Source: Geobacillus genomosp. 3 (GTDB lineage Bacteria > Bacillota > Bacilli > Bacillales > Anoxybacillaceae). Taken from it: a stretch of 64,000 bases of DNA. Positions 56,650-64,000 of the stretch are shown piece by piece. The notes beneath the pieces are model-generated. The model was not told the origin of the DNA and searched no databases. It was given only the letters and a program-made list of their open reading frames with translations. Position 1 is the stretch's first letter; each line of letters starts with the position of its first letter. Location: the NCBI RefSeq assembly GCF_000445995.2, contig NC_022080.4:2878001-2942000 (forward strand), written 5' to 3'. Both the position numbers and the translations under genes were made by a program.

Positions 56650-57390
56650 TTACCAATCCAACGACTCCAAAAACGCATAAACATCTTCGTGCAATTGTTC
56701 TTTTTCTTCATCAAGCGTAATGACATGGCCGGATCGTTCGTACCATTTGATTTGTTTCACCGGTGATTCAATTTCGTTATAGATAATGTTGGCGCTGTCC
56801 GGGTTGATCATCTTATCGTGGCGCGCTTGCACGACAAACGTCGGGGCGTAAATCAAATCGAGATGGTTGCGCACATCGGCGATCAGCTCTTGCAGCGCCT
56901 TTAACGTCTTCATCGGCGTCTGCTTGAACTGCTCCATCTCCTGTTCGATTTGCTCCTCTGCTTTTCCTTCCCGCTTTTTATACTCGCGCGCATACTCGAG
57001 CACGCCTTCGTACATCGTTTCCACGCTTTTGATGTACATCGGCGCGCACATCGTCACAATGCCCTCTATAGGTACAGTGTAACCTAATTTCAATGAAAAT
57101 ACGCCTCCGAGCGACAGTCCGGCGACCGCAATTTTTTCATAGCCTTTCCCTTTCAAAAACTGATAGCCGTTCATGACGTCTTGCCACCAGTCATCCGGCC
57201 CGGTGTGGACGAGCTCCTCGGGCGGCACACCGTGTCCTTTGTAAATCGGCGCGTGGCATGTGTAGCCTTTCGATTCTAAAAAACGGCCGAGCATCCGGAC
57301 ATCAGCGGAATTACCGGTAAACCCGTGCAAAAGCAGCACCGCCCGCTCCCCGGCTTCAAAGAAAAACGGTTTTGGCGGAACAATTTTCAT
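56650..57390 (-). CDS. est: Thermostable carboxylesterase, Est30 type
   Basis: 246-247 residues (two adjacent ATG codons). Alpha/beta hydrolase with [20 protein letters not shown] (oxyanion region), the nucleophile serine in [14 protein letters not shown] near residue 93, the acid in [20 protein letters not shown], and histidine in [20 protein letters not shown]. It follows the well-studied Geobacillus stearothermophilus Est30 very closely. It hydrolyses short-chain esters. The operon place between secG and rnr is conserved in Bacillaceae. Confidence 0.94.
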   Translation of the reverse strand: MKIVPPKPFFFEAGERAVLLLHGFTGNSADVRMLGRFLESKGYTCHAPIYKGHGVPPEELVHTGPDDWWQDVMNGYQFLKGKGYEKIAVAGLSLGGVFSLKLGYTVPIEGIVTMCAPMYIKSVETMYEGVLEYAREYKKREGKAEEQIEQEMEQFKQTPMKTLKALQELIADVRNHLDLIYAPTFVVQARHDKMINPDSANIIYNEIESPVKQIKWYERSGHVITLDEEKEQLHEDVYAFLESLDW

Positions 57391-57419
57391 CATGCGTTCT
57401 CCTTCCTCTCTCGCTGAAA

Positions 57420-57452
57420 TAGAAAAGGCAGCCCGTTTCGTTTTGGACCGCC
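57420..57452 (-). terminator. Terminator-like hairpin after secG
   Basis: GGCGGTCC and GGGCTGCC pair (two G-T pairs) around a 10-base loop, followed by TTTTCTATTT on the minus strand. Confidence 0.6.
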
Positions 57453-57464
57453 CCCGCGTTTCGC

Positions 57465-57701
57465 TTATGATGGTTGCACATAGGCGACGACAATCGCCAA
57501 CACAAAGAACAAAACGGCCAACACGACCGTGACGCGCTGAAACACCGCGTCGAGCCCGCGCGCTTTCTGTTTACCAAACAGCTGTTCGGCGCCGCCGGTA
57601 ATCGCCCCGGACAGCCCGGCGCTCCGGCCCGACTGCAGCAACACGACCACAATAAGCGCAACCGACACAATGACAAGCAGCGTCACAAGCAAGGCATGCA
57701 T
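57465..57701 (-). CDS. secG: Preprotein translocase subunit SecG
   Basis: 78 residues from the ATG at 57701 with GGAGGT seven bases upstream. Two membrane helices, about residues 3-22 and 55-75, flank the conserved cytoplasmic loop [20 protein letters not shown]. It supports SecYEG-SecA protein export. The longer frame upstream starts within the promoter region and is rejected. Confidence 0.95.
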   Translation of the reverse strand: MHALLVTLLVIVSVALIVVVLLQSGRSAGLSGAITGGAEQLFGKQKARGLDAVFQRVTVVLAVLFFVLAIVVAYVQPS

Positions 57702-57738
57702 GCCTGACACCTCCAACGACCAACATTGCAATAGTTTT

Positions 57739-57767
57739 ACTATACCATAGATCGGCGTTGGCGGCAA
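57739..57767 (-). promoter_or_regulatory. Promoter of secG
   Basis: TTGCCG and TATAGT with a 17-base spacer on the minus strand, about 40 bases before secG. Confidence 0.7.
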
Positions 57768-57905
57768 CTGACGAAGCGGGTCAGAGTCAGTCAAGACTGT
57801 GTGGAAACTTTTTTGACAAGGCCGTGCTCCAATTCCACACAGAGAAAGCTCTACTCTCTCGACAAATTGGGCCAAAATGAAGGGCGACAGGAGCGAAAGG
57901 GGAGA

Positions 57906-58055
57906 ATGATCACGGTTCGATTTGCAACGACCGGCACAAACTGGATCACCGAGTCGTTCATTGATGCCGCGCGGTTGGTCGACTCGTTCGAATTCGCCGC
58001 CGTCTACTCGCGAGCTGAGGAAACAGCACATGCCGCTGCATCAACAGACACATAG
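57906..58055 (+). pseudogene. Truncated N-terminus of a Gfo/Idh/MocA-type oxidoreductase
   Basis: The frame opens with GGGGAG-ATG and reads [20 protein letters not shown], then [14 protein letters not shown], the N-terminal NAD-binding region of Gfo/Idh/MocA dehydrogenases (normally about 330 residues). It stops at a TAG after 49 codons. About 100 bases later another frame gives GTSELIESLPTVLKERLR before a stop, possibly from the same lost gene. The rest of 57768-58267 has no intact gene, only an inverted pair TGTGTGGAA/TTCCACACA at 57798-57841. Confidence 0.7.
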
Positions 58056-58267
58056 ATTCCTCCAAAGAACGGCTTCGGTCATCGGGGAACAAGCGAGCTG
58101 ATCGAGTCGCTGCCAACGGTGTTAAAGGAAAGACTGCGTTTCCTGCCTTTGCGAGACAGCTGAATCGAAGGGCGGAGTCCAAAAAATTCCTCCCCCTTTG
58201 CCTAGATGAAGGAACGTTTTCTCCTCCGTCTGTTTGACGCTCCCACGCCTCGGGTGCGGGCTGGTCA

Positions 58268-58297
58268 TTGTCGTCCGCCGCTGAAATGCGTTACAAT
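58268..58297 (+). promoter_or_regulatory. Promoter of the 71-residue unknown gene
   Basis: TTGTCG and TACAAT with an 18-base spacer, 34 bases before the ATG. Confidence 0.65.
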
Positions 58298-58331
58298 AGA
58301 AAGCAAATGAGCAACGACTGGAGGGACTTCA

Positions 58332-58547
58332 ATGGCAAGACCGGACGAACGAGTCGTCATCGCGATTGACGGCTATCAATTCAAGCGGGCGCGCGAGGCG
58401 AAGGAAGGGAAAATTTTCGTCACGTCGCCGATCGGGGCGAACTTTACGTTCGATGTCAACGTCATGCGCAAGCTCATCGAGGCCATCGACCGCGACCCGG
58501 CGCTGGCGGAACAGTTCGGGCTTCCTTCCCGGGGGGCGAACGAATAA
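58332..58547 (+). CDS. 71-residue protein of unknown function
   Basis: GGAGGG lies seven bases before the ATG, and a promoter and a strong terminator frame the gene. The sequence is soluble and mixed alpha/beta: RVVIAIDGYQFKRAREAKEG, then FVTSPIGANFTFDVNVMRKL and IEAIDRDPALAEQFGLP. No family was recognised. It is a single-gene unit between the Gfo/Idh remnant and the Est55 gene. Confidence 0.72.
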   Translation: MARPDERVVIAIDGYQFKRAREAKEGKIFVTSPIGANFTFDVNVMRKLIEAIDRDPALAEQFGLPSRGANE

Positions 58548-58548
58548 C

Positions 58549-58580
58549 AAAGGAACGGCGCGATGGCCGTTCCTTTTTGT
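58549..58580 (+). terminator. Terminator of the 71-residue unknown gene
   Basis: AAAGGAACGGC and GCCGTTCCTTT form an 11-bp stem around six bases and are followed by TTGTTT. Confidence 0.9.
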
Positions 58581-58659
58581 TTTGATGAAGAAACGTCAGA
58601 ACTCCTTTTTCGATGACGGACATGCTCTCAGACGTTCGCCCCGCCGCTGGCCGGATCGT

Positions 58660-60159
58660 TCAAACGCGCCCTTGCCACGCCGCCCGCTCGCGGCCGAACG
58701 GATCGTCTTCCGCATGGCTTGCGGCCGAAAAGACAAAGGCCGCTTTGCGCTCGCTCGTATACGCCGGCCACGCTTCCGGCAAATGAGCGCCGTTTGGATC
58801 GCCGGTGCGGGCGAACGAAAGCCAAGCATAATGCATTTCGTTGGCGATCGCCTCGCGCTCCGGGCGGGCGCCGACGAAATTCGCGACGCCCGGCTGGTGG
58901 AGGTTATGAAACACAAACGGCAGCTCGAGCGCGTGGCACGCTTTCAGCCGGCCGCCGAACACCGGCGTTTCATAGTCAAACCGGTACATGTACACATCCG
59001 CCCCGTGCGCCGCCTGAGCGTCCGCCGTCCGCAGCATCCCCTCGACAAACACGCGGTACGTCATGATGCGAAGCCATTTCTGCCAGGCGGGCGCCGACGG
59101 CTCGGCCGTTTCCGCATAATAGCGGATCGCCGCTTCCGGCACCGGTCCGACTTCCCGGCTGATCCGGTCGAGCAGTTCGCGTTCGCCAAGCTTCGTCCAC
59201 GACAGATCGGTCAACGTAAACAAGTTGTATTCGTCTTTCGTCACGCCGATCAAAATCGGAACGCCGCCGGCCGCCCCGTCTTGGAGCGCCTCGATCGGAT
59301 GGCGGCGCAGCACGCGCCCGTCTATGACCGGGCCGTACATGACTCCGGGGCCGAGCGACAGCGCCGCTTGCAGCAGCTCCCCGGCCGGAATCGACAACAG
59401 CCGGCCGCGGTCGCCCGGACGGATGCCGGCCCGCTCGAGAATGCGCTCGGTCGCCGCCATCGCCGTCTCCGGCGAACGAAGGAGAAGCGACCCCGAACCG
59501 CTTTGCAAAATGGCGCGCTGAAACAGCCCCCTTGCCTCCGGCAGCGACAACAGCACACCGACGCTCGCCGCTCCGGCCGATTCGCCGAAAATCGTCACAT
59601 TGTCCGGATCGCCGCCAAACGCCGCGATGTTCTCTTTCACCCAGCGCAGCGCCGCCACTTGGTCCAAAATGCCCAGGTTGCCGGATGAAGCGTACTCGCC
59701 GCCAAACAAATCCCCAAGATGCAAAAAACCAAACACGTTCATCCGATAGTTGATCGTCACGACGACGACATCGCCGTGTTTCGCGAACGCCGTCCCGTCA
59801 TACCACGGCGAAGAGCCGGACCCGAACAAAAAGGCGCCGCCATGAATCCAGACGAGCACCGGCCGCTTCTTCTCATCCGCCGCCGGCGACCAAACGTTCA
59901 AATACAGCCCGTCCTCGCTCGGCGCCTCATTCATCCGCCCGAGCAATCCGCTGAAAATCGGATCCGACGGCTGCATGACGACAGGGCCAAACGATATCGC
60001 CTCCCGCACCCCATCCCACGCCTCGGGCGGTTCCGGCGGCAGAAACCGCCGCTCGCCGACCGGCGCTTTCGCATACGGGATTCCTTTCCAAACGAAAACG
60101 CCTTCATTCATTCCCCCGCGCAACCGTCCATACCGCGTCTCGACAATCGTTCGTTCCAT
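58660..60159 (-). CDS. Type B carboxylesterase, Est55/para-nitrobenzyl esterase type
   Basis: 499 residues from the ATG at 60159 (AGGGAGTGAGG upstream). Catalytic serine is Ser194 in TIFGESAGAASV; the acid lies in IGVTKDEYNLF near residue 310, and the histidine in ACHALELPFVF near 409, the same positions as in Geobacillus stearothermophilus Est55. The oxyanion GGA is in VWIHGGAFLFGSGS. It hydrolyses a wide range of esters. No signal peptide is visible, so it is cytosolic. It is a single gene with its own promoter. Confidence 0.94.
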   Translation of the reverse strand: MERTIVETRYGRLRGGMNEGVFVWKGIPYAKAPVGERRFLPPEPPEAWDGVREAISFGPVVMQPSDPIFSGLLGRMNEAPSEDGLYLNVWSPAADEKKRPVLVWIHGGAFLFGSGSSPWYDGTAFAKHGDVVVVTINYRMNVFGFLHLGDLFGGEYASSGNLGILDQVAALRWVKENIAAFGGDPDNVTIFGESAGAASVGVLLSLPEARGLFQRAILQSGSGSLLLRSPETAMAATERILERAGIRPGDRGRLLSIPAGELLQAALSLGPGVMYGPVIDGRVLRRHPIEALQDGAAGGVPILIGVTKDEYNLFTLTDLSWTKLGERELLDRISREVGPVPEAAIRYYAETAEPSAPAWQKWLRIMTYRVFVEGMLRTADAQAAHGADVYMYRFDYETPVFGGRLKACHALELPFVFHNLHQPGVANFVGARPEREAIANEMHYAWLSFARTGDPNGAHLPEAWPAYTSERKAAFVFSAASHAEDDPFGRERAAWQGRV

Positions 60160-60196
60160 TCCCTCACTCCCTATTGTTTTCGAACTATTCAAACAT

Positions 60197-60226
60197 ATTA
60201 TAACCTGCGGGGCGGCGAAGTGGCAA
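60197..60226 (-). promoter_or_regulatory. Promoter of the Est55-type gene
   Basis: TTGCCA and a perfect TATAAT with an 18-base spacer on the minus strand, 38 bases before the start codon. Confidence 0.75.
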
Positions 60227-60334
60227 ATATTCCCCTGTTTCCCAACCGGTACACGCACGATCTTTTTTGGGCGTCATACACTAGTGAGCAGTGCTGCACC
60301 AGCGCATCTTGAACGAAAAAGGGGGTCTTACACA

Positions 60335-61327
60335 ATGCGGGCGAAAGTGCTTTTGTCATTGCTTGGCGCTTGGCTTCTCGTCTGGCTTTCGGCGTGCGGG
60401 CAGCCATCTCCCTCCAAAAGCGGCGGGTCAAACGGAAAAACGGCGCACGTCATCCGCATCGGCTACCAAAAAAACGGGCCGCTCATTATGTTAAAGGAGC
60501 TCGGCACGCTGGAAAAGCGGCTCGAACCGCTCGGCTATCGAGTGGAATGGTCGGAATTTCAAGCCGGGCCGGCGCTTTTGGAAGCGTTGAACGCCGGAAG
60601 CATCGATTTCGGGCGGACGGGCGATTCTCCGCCGATTTTCGCCCAGGCGGCCGGCTCATCGTTAGTGTACTTGGCCGCCGGCAATTCGAAAGCGCGCGGG
60701 TCCGCCATTTTGGTGAAAGCGGATTCGCCCATCCAAACGATAGCCGATCTGAAAGGGAAAACCGTCGGGTTTGCCAAAGGATCAAGCTCCCATTTTCTTC
60801 TCATTCAGGCGCTTGCGAAAGCCGGCTTGTCATATGGCGAGATCAAACCGGCGTTTTTAGCCCCGGGGGACGCGAGAGTCGCCTTTGAACAAGGGGATAT
60901 TGACGCGTGGGTTGTGTGGGACCCGTTCGCCGCTGATGCCGAACGGTCCGGCGGGGCGCGGGTGTTGACAAATGGAGAAGGATTGACGTCCGACCGCGAC
61001 TTTTTCCTCGCTTCGGCCTCCTTTGCCCGCGAACACGAAGCGTTGTTGAAAGTCGTTTTGGAAGAAGTGCAAAAGGCGTGCGATTGGGTGAACACCCATC
61101 ACGATGAAGCCGCCGCCATGCTGACCGAGATCCTCGGCATCGACCAAGAAGCGGTGCGCATGGCGCTTGAGCGGCGCGTATACGGGATCGGGCCGATGAC
61201 TGATGAGATCATCAACGAGCAGCAGCAAATCGCTGCCACCTTTTACGAACTCGGCATCGTCCCGACGAAAGTGAACATTCAAGAAAACATCTTTGTCTGG
61301 AGCGAAAACGTGTTTACTTGGAACTAA
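60335..61327 (+). CDS. ssuA: Sulfonate ABC transporter substrate-binding lipoprotein SsuA
   Basis: 330 residues from the ATG at 60335 (AAGGGGG upstream); the frame upstream of it overlaps the Est55 gene and is not coding. Signal peptide with lipobox LSAC. Mature SsuA-type body: IRIGYQKNGPLIMLKELGTL, SIDFGRTGDSPPIFAQAAGS, VGFAKGSSSHFLLIQALAKA and DAWVVWDPFAADAE. It captures aliphatic sulfonates. It is first of ssuACB; no monooxygenase (ssuD) follows. Confidence 0.93.
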   Translation: MRAKVLLSLLGAWLLVWLSACGQPSPSKSGGSNGKTAHVIRIGYQKNGPLIMLKELGTLEKRLEPLGYRVEWSEFQAGPALLEALNAGSIDFGRTGDSPPIFAQAAGSSLVYLAAGNSKARGSAILVKADSPIQTIADLKGKTVGFAKGSSSHFLLIQALAKAGLSYGEIKPAFLAPGDARVAFEQGDIDAWVVWDPFAADAERSGGARVLTNGEGLTSDRDFFLASASFAREHEALLKVVLEEVQKACDWVNTHHDEAAAMLTEILGIDQEAVRMALERRVYGIGPMTDEIINEQQQIAATFYELGIVPTKVNIQENIFVWSENVFTWN

Positions 61328-61343
61328 AGGGGGATGGTGACAG

Positions 61344-62126
61344 ATGCGCCGTTTGCTTGTGAACCGAAAATGGCTGCCATGGGGACTTCCGGTTCTTTGC
61401 CTCATCGCCTGGCAAGTGTTCGCGAAAGCCGGGCTCATTCCGGCCCGCATCCTCCCGGCGCCATCAGACGTTTCGGTTGCCGCGGCGGCTCTCGTCCAAT
61501 CCGGGGAGCTGTTCCAACACATTTGGGTCAGCCTTTGGCGGGCGTTGGCCGGATTTCTCATCGGCGGGACGATCGGTTTTGTGCTCGGCCTCGTCAATGG
61601 GCTGTTCCGCACGACCGAGATGCTGTTTGATACATCGGTGCAGATGCTCCGCAACATTCCGCATTTGGCGCTTATTCCGCTCGTCATTTTGTGGTTTGGC
61701 ATCGGAGAAAGCGCGAAAATTTTCCTCGTTTCGCTCGGCGTTCTTTTTCCGATTTACATCAATACGTACCACGGCATTAAGTCGGTCGACCGCGGGCTGA
61801 TCGAAATGGGGAAAATGTACGGGTTAAACGGGCCGGCACTCTTTTTCCACGTCATTTTTCCCGGGGCGCTGTCGTCCATTCTTGTCGGCGTCCGCTTCGC
61901 CCTCGGCGTCATGTGGATGACGCTCATCGTCGCCGAAACCATTTCGTCCACCTCCGGCATCGGCTATATGGCCATGACGGCGAGGGAATTCATGCAAATG
62001 GATGTCATTGTGCTCAGCATTTTGCTATATGCCTTGTTTGGCAAACTATCCGATGTGATCGCCCGATTTTGCGAGCGCCAATGGCTGCGCTGGCATCCGA
62101 ACTATCAACCTGACAACCGCCCATAA
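61344..62126 (+). CDS. ssuC: Sulfonate ABC transporter permease SsuC
   Basis: 260 residues, about six helices. The ATPase-contact loop is EMGKMYGLNGPALFFHVIFP and the family stretch RNIPHLALIPLVILWFGIGE is clear. It moves sulfonates through the membrane with SsuB. It starts 16 bases after ssuA and ends 15 bases before ssuB. Confidence 0.93.
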   Translation: MRRLLVNRKWLPWGLPVLCLIAWQVFAKAGLIPARILPAPSDVSVAAAALVQSGELFQHIWVSLWRALAGFLIGGTIGFVLGLVNGLFRTTEMLFDTSVQMLRNIPHLALIPLVILWFGIGESAKIFLVSLGVLFPIYINTYHGIKSVDRGLIEMGKMYGLNGPALFFHVIFPGALSSILVGVRFALGVMWMTLIVAETISSTSGIGYMAMTAREFMQMDVIVLSILLYALFGKLSDVIARFCERQWLRWHPNYQPDNRP

Positions 62127-62141
62127 AAGGAGGAACGCCCA

Positions 62142-62897
62142 GTGAAACGGAAACCGCTGCACCCGCACGTGCGGCTTGCCAACGTCCGGAAATGCTACGG
62201 GACGGCGGCCGTGTTGAACGGACTTGACCTGGACATATACGCCGGGGAATTTCTCGCCATCGTCGGCAAAAGCGGCTGCGGGAAAAGCACGCTGCTCCGC
62301 CTCGTATCCGGTCTCGAAACGCCGGATGAAGGGGCCATCGTCATGGACGGCAAACCGCTTGATGGCGTAAACGCGCACGCCCGCATCATGTTTCAAGACG
62401 GGCGGCTGCTGCCGTGGAAAACAGTGCTCGACAACGTCTCCCTCGGCCTCGGCCCGGGCGGCCGGGAAGCGGCGGCGGCCGCGCTGCAAAGCGTCGGTCT
62501 CGGAGAACGGCTCCACGACTGGCCGGCCAACTTATCGGGTGGACAAAAACAGCGGGTCGCCTTAGCCCGCGCCCTCGTCCATGAGCCGCGCCTCCTTTTA
62601 CTTGACGAGCCGCTCGGCGCCCTCGATGCGCTGACACGGCTGGAAATGCAGGCGCTGATTGAAGACATATGGATAGAAAAACGAATCACCTCGCTGCTCG
62701 TCACGCACGATGTCGAGGAAGCGGTGGCCTTGGCCGACCGCGTCATTTTGCTGCAAAACGGCGGCATCGCCCTTGACCTGCCCGTCCCGCTCCCGCGGCC
62801 GCGGGAACGAAGCCATCCGGCGTTTTCCGCCCTTGTCGGCCACCTGCTGCGGCAAATCATGGGCCGCCAAACAGAACAGCCGCTCACGATTTATTAA
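62142..62897 (+). CDS. ssuB: Sulfonate ABC transporter ATP-binding protein SsuB
   Basis: 251 residues with a GTG start and AAAGGAGG upstream. Walker A is [16 protein letters not shown], the Q loop [18 protein letters not shown] is the sulfonate/nitrate/taurine-group form, the signature is [15 protein letters not shown], and Walker B is [19 protein letters not shown]. It powers SsuC. Confidence 0.93.
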   Translation: MKRKPLHPHVRLANVRKCYGTAAVLNGLDLDIYAGEFLAIVGKSGCGKSTLLRLVSGLETPDEGAIVMDGKPLDGVNAHARIMFQDGRLLPWKTVLDNVSLGLGPGGREAAAAALQSVGLGERLHDWPANLSGGQKQRVALARALVHEPRLLLLDEPLGALDALTRLEMQALIEDIWIEKRITSLLVTHDVEEAVALADRVILLQNGGIALDLPVPLPRPRERSHPAFSALVGHLLRQIMGRQTEQPLTIY

Positions 62898-62922
62898 CGC
62901 CCCCGGACGCGGGGCGTTTTTT
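62896..62922 (+). terminator. Terminator of the ssuACB operon
   Basis: AACGCCCC-CGGACGC-GGGGCGTT followed by TTTT, overlapping the ssuB stop codon. Confidence 0.9.
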
Positions 62923-63005
62923 CTGTCTGTTCGCAAACCCGTTGTGCTGAACCGGAACAACAACGACCGGCGTTTTCGCCGCCTTTTTCTGCCTGTTCGC
63001 AAGCC
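62917..63005. repeat. Two direct repeats of 23 bp in the ssuB-yitT gap
   Basis: Copy 1 (62917-62939) and copy 2 (62983-63005) agree in 20 of 23 positions, sharing TTTTTCTG-CTGTTCGCAA-CC, and are 66 bases apart start to start. The first follows the terminator hairpin directly. No gene was found between ssuB and the YitT-type gene. Confidence 0.5.
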
Positions 63006-63120
63006 ATCCTGTCCAAGTGCTAAACAACGGTTGACAAGCATAAGAACATAGTAGCCTTTTCGCTGCCGCCGCATAGGAAAAGCAAAAGGTTTTCAACATT
63101 CGGAAACAAGGATGGTCGTT

Positions 63121-63777
63121 GTGGACAAACAACTCGTCAGCTCCCCATCGTCTGTGGCGTATATTTTAGGCAAAAAATATTTGCTTGTCGTGATCGGAAG
63201 CATCATTCAAGGGGCGGCCATGGGGGTGTTCCTCTTTCCCAATGCCATTCCGTCCGGAGGAGCCGGCGGCATCACCGTGTTGTTGAACCACCTGTTCCGT
63301 CTGCCGACAAGCATCGGGCTTTGGATCGTGAACGCATCGGCGCTCCTTGTCGCCTTTAGGTATTTAGGCGGCGCCAGCGCCGTCGGCACGGTCATCAGCA
63401 TCACGGTCACCTCCGTTTCCATCCAGTTTTTTGAAACGCATTGGCATACACCGCTCCCAAACGTCTGGGCCGATGCCGCAGCCGGCTCGATCGTTCTTGG
63501 CGTTGGAATCGCGATCCTGCTCCGGCAAGGCGTCTCCCACGGCGGCATCGGGATCATCGCCTTGCTCATCGCCCGATCGAAGCACGTCAACCCCGGGCGG
63601 CCGCTCTTTTGGATCAACGGCGCCATTTTTCTGCTGATCGGCTACATCATCGACTGGCATCTTGTCCCCCAAGCCATCGGCTGCCAATGGCTGTCCACCC
63701 GCGTTGTCGACTGGCTGTACAGCACGCCGATGCCGCGCCGCATTTCAACAGCCGCGCTCGGCTGGCGAAAGCGGTAG
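63121..63777 (+). CDS. YitT/YpjC-type membrane protein (DUF161)
   Basis: 218 residues from a GTG at 63121 with AAGGATGG upstream (an ATG at 63112 is an alternative). Five or six hydrophobic helices; the family motif FLFPNAIPSGGAGGITVLLN and RQGVSHGGIGIIALLIARSK are present. The C-terminal DUF2179 soluble domain of longer YitT proteins is absent, leaving the membrane part only, with a basic tail. Transport of an unknown solute is suspected. The remaining 63778-64000 shows no gene I can support. Confidence 0.82.
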   Translation: MDKQLVSSPSSVAYILGKKYLLVVIGSIIQGAAMGVFLFPNAIPSGGAGGITVLLNHLFRLPTSIGLWIVNASALLVAFRYLGGASAVGTVISITVTSVSIQFFETHWHTPLPNVWADAAAGSIVLGVGIAILLRQGVSHGGIGIIALLIARSKHVNPGRPLFWINGAIFLLIGYIIDWHLVPQAIGCQWLSTRVVDWLYSTPMPRRISTAALGWRKR

Positions 63778-64000
63778 GCTTCATTCTGCCCTCCTGGGGC
63801 CGGCCGCAGCCATGGACAAGGCGCGGCGGCCGACAAGGCGGGCGTCCCTTCGCCGCAAGCCGGCGACTGACGGAAGGTCGCTAAGGGACACCGCCTCCCC
63901 TTTCGGCTACGGGCTGGCGAACGACGGTCTCTAGGGGCGCCGCTCGGTTCGGTCCCGCCTTTGCGAAAACGTCCGGCAAACAACACGAGGCCTCGAGAAG

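Noticed and set aside
59975..60334. N-terminal extension of ssuA
   Set aside because: It overlaps the Est55 gene on the other strand and lacks a ribosome site; a lipoprotein signal starts only at 60335.
63778..64000. Plus- and minus-strand frames at the right edge
   Set aside because: Arginine/proline-rich composition without ribosome sites; cannot be supported as genes from this window.

Overview
The window comes from a thermophilic, moderately GC-rich, endospore-forming member of the Bacillaceae, almost certainly Geobacillus. Gene order follows the Bacillus subtilis yun/yur/yus region (yunDEF, sufCDSUB, metNPQ, yusDEFGI-gcvH, fadNAE, yuzL, fadM). There are spore coat and GerA-type germination genes. 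Two esterases match the Geobacillus stearothermophilus enzymes Est30 and Est55 in length and catalytic residues. No rRNA, tRNA, CRISPR array or complete insertion sequence was seen.

Layout. 1-2.5 kb: yunF-yunE-yunD on the minus strand, yunD cut by the window edge. 2.7-3.3 kb: a LysE-type exporter. 3.5-9.3 kb: the SUF iron-sulfur operon (sufCDSUB) with a yurZ-like gene upstream. 9.8-12.6 kb: the methionine importer metNPQ behind a complete SAM riboswitch. 12.6-15.1 kb: small yus genes and gcvH. 15.2-20.7 kb: the fadN-fadA-fadE beta-oxidation operon behind a FadR box and a cre-like site. 20.8-26.5 kb: yuzL, proline dehydrogenase, two coat proteins and a germinant receptor operon. 26.5-27 kb: two tiny Gly/aromatic-rich paralogues. 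27-29.8 kb: bioY-bioD-bioA behind a promoter that overlaps a BirA-like operator. 29.9-32.7 kb: an unusual pyruvate-kinase-like protein, a 33-residue cysteine-rich protein and a divergent short flavoprotein.

32.9-47.3 kb: a large minus-strand 4-hydroxyphenylacetate (homoprotocatechuate) catabolic cluster. In transcription order it holds hpaB, hpaD, a DapA-like aldolase, two FAH-family hpaG halves, hpaF, hpaE, a GntR regulator, a complete branched-chain-amino-acid-type ABC importer (livJHMGF) and hpaC. A LysR regulator is divergent from hpaB. HpaBC hydroxylates the substrate, HpaD cleaves the ring, and HpaE, HpaF and the HpaG halves process the product. No HpaH or classical HpaI is present, so the DapA-like protein is the best candidate for the final aldol cleavage. 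The same TTTCATATATGA dyad lies inside the hpaB promoter and inside the promoter in front of the DapA-like gene, which suggests one regulator for both. A cre-like site follows the hpaB -10.

47.8-51.4 kb: a TAXI-TRAP transporter with a DUF1850 protein. 51.9-53 kb: a DUF6230/DUF6114 pair. 53.2-57.8 kb: tmRNA (tag GKQNYALAA), smpB, rnr, est30 and secG, the usual trans-translation/RNA-decay neighbourhood. 57.9-58.1 kb: a truncated Gfo/Idh/MocA remnant. 58.3-62.9 kb: a small unknown gene, Est55 and a sulfonate ABC importer (ssuACB). 63.1-63.8 kb: a YitT-type membrane protein. All functions are inferred from recognisable motifs, length and context; no database search was run.
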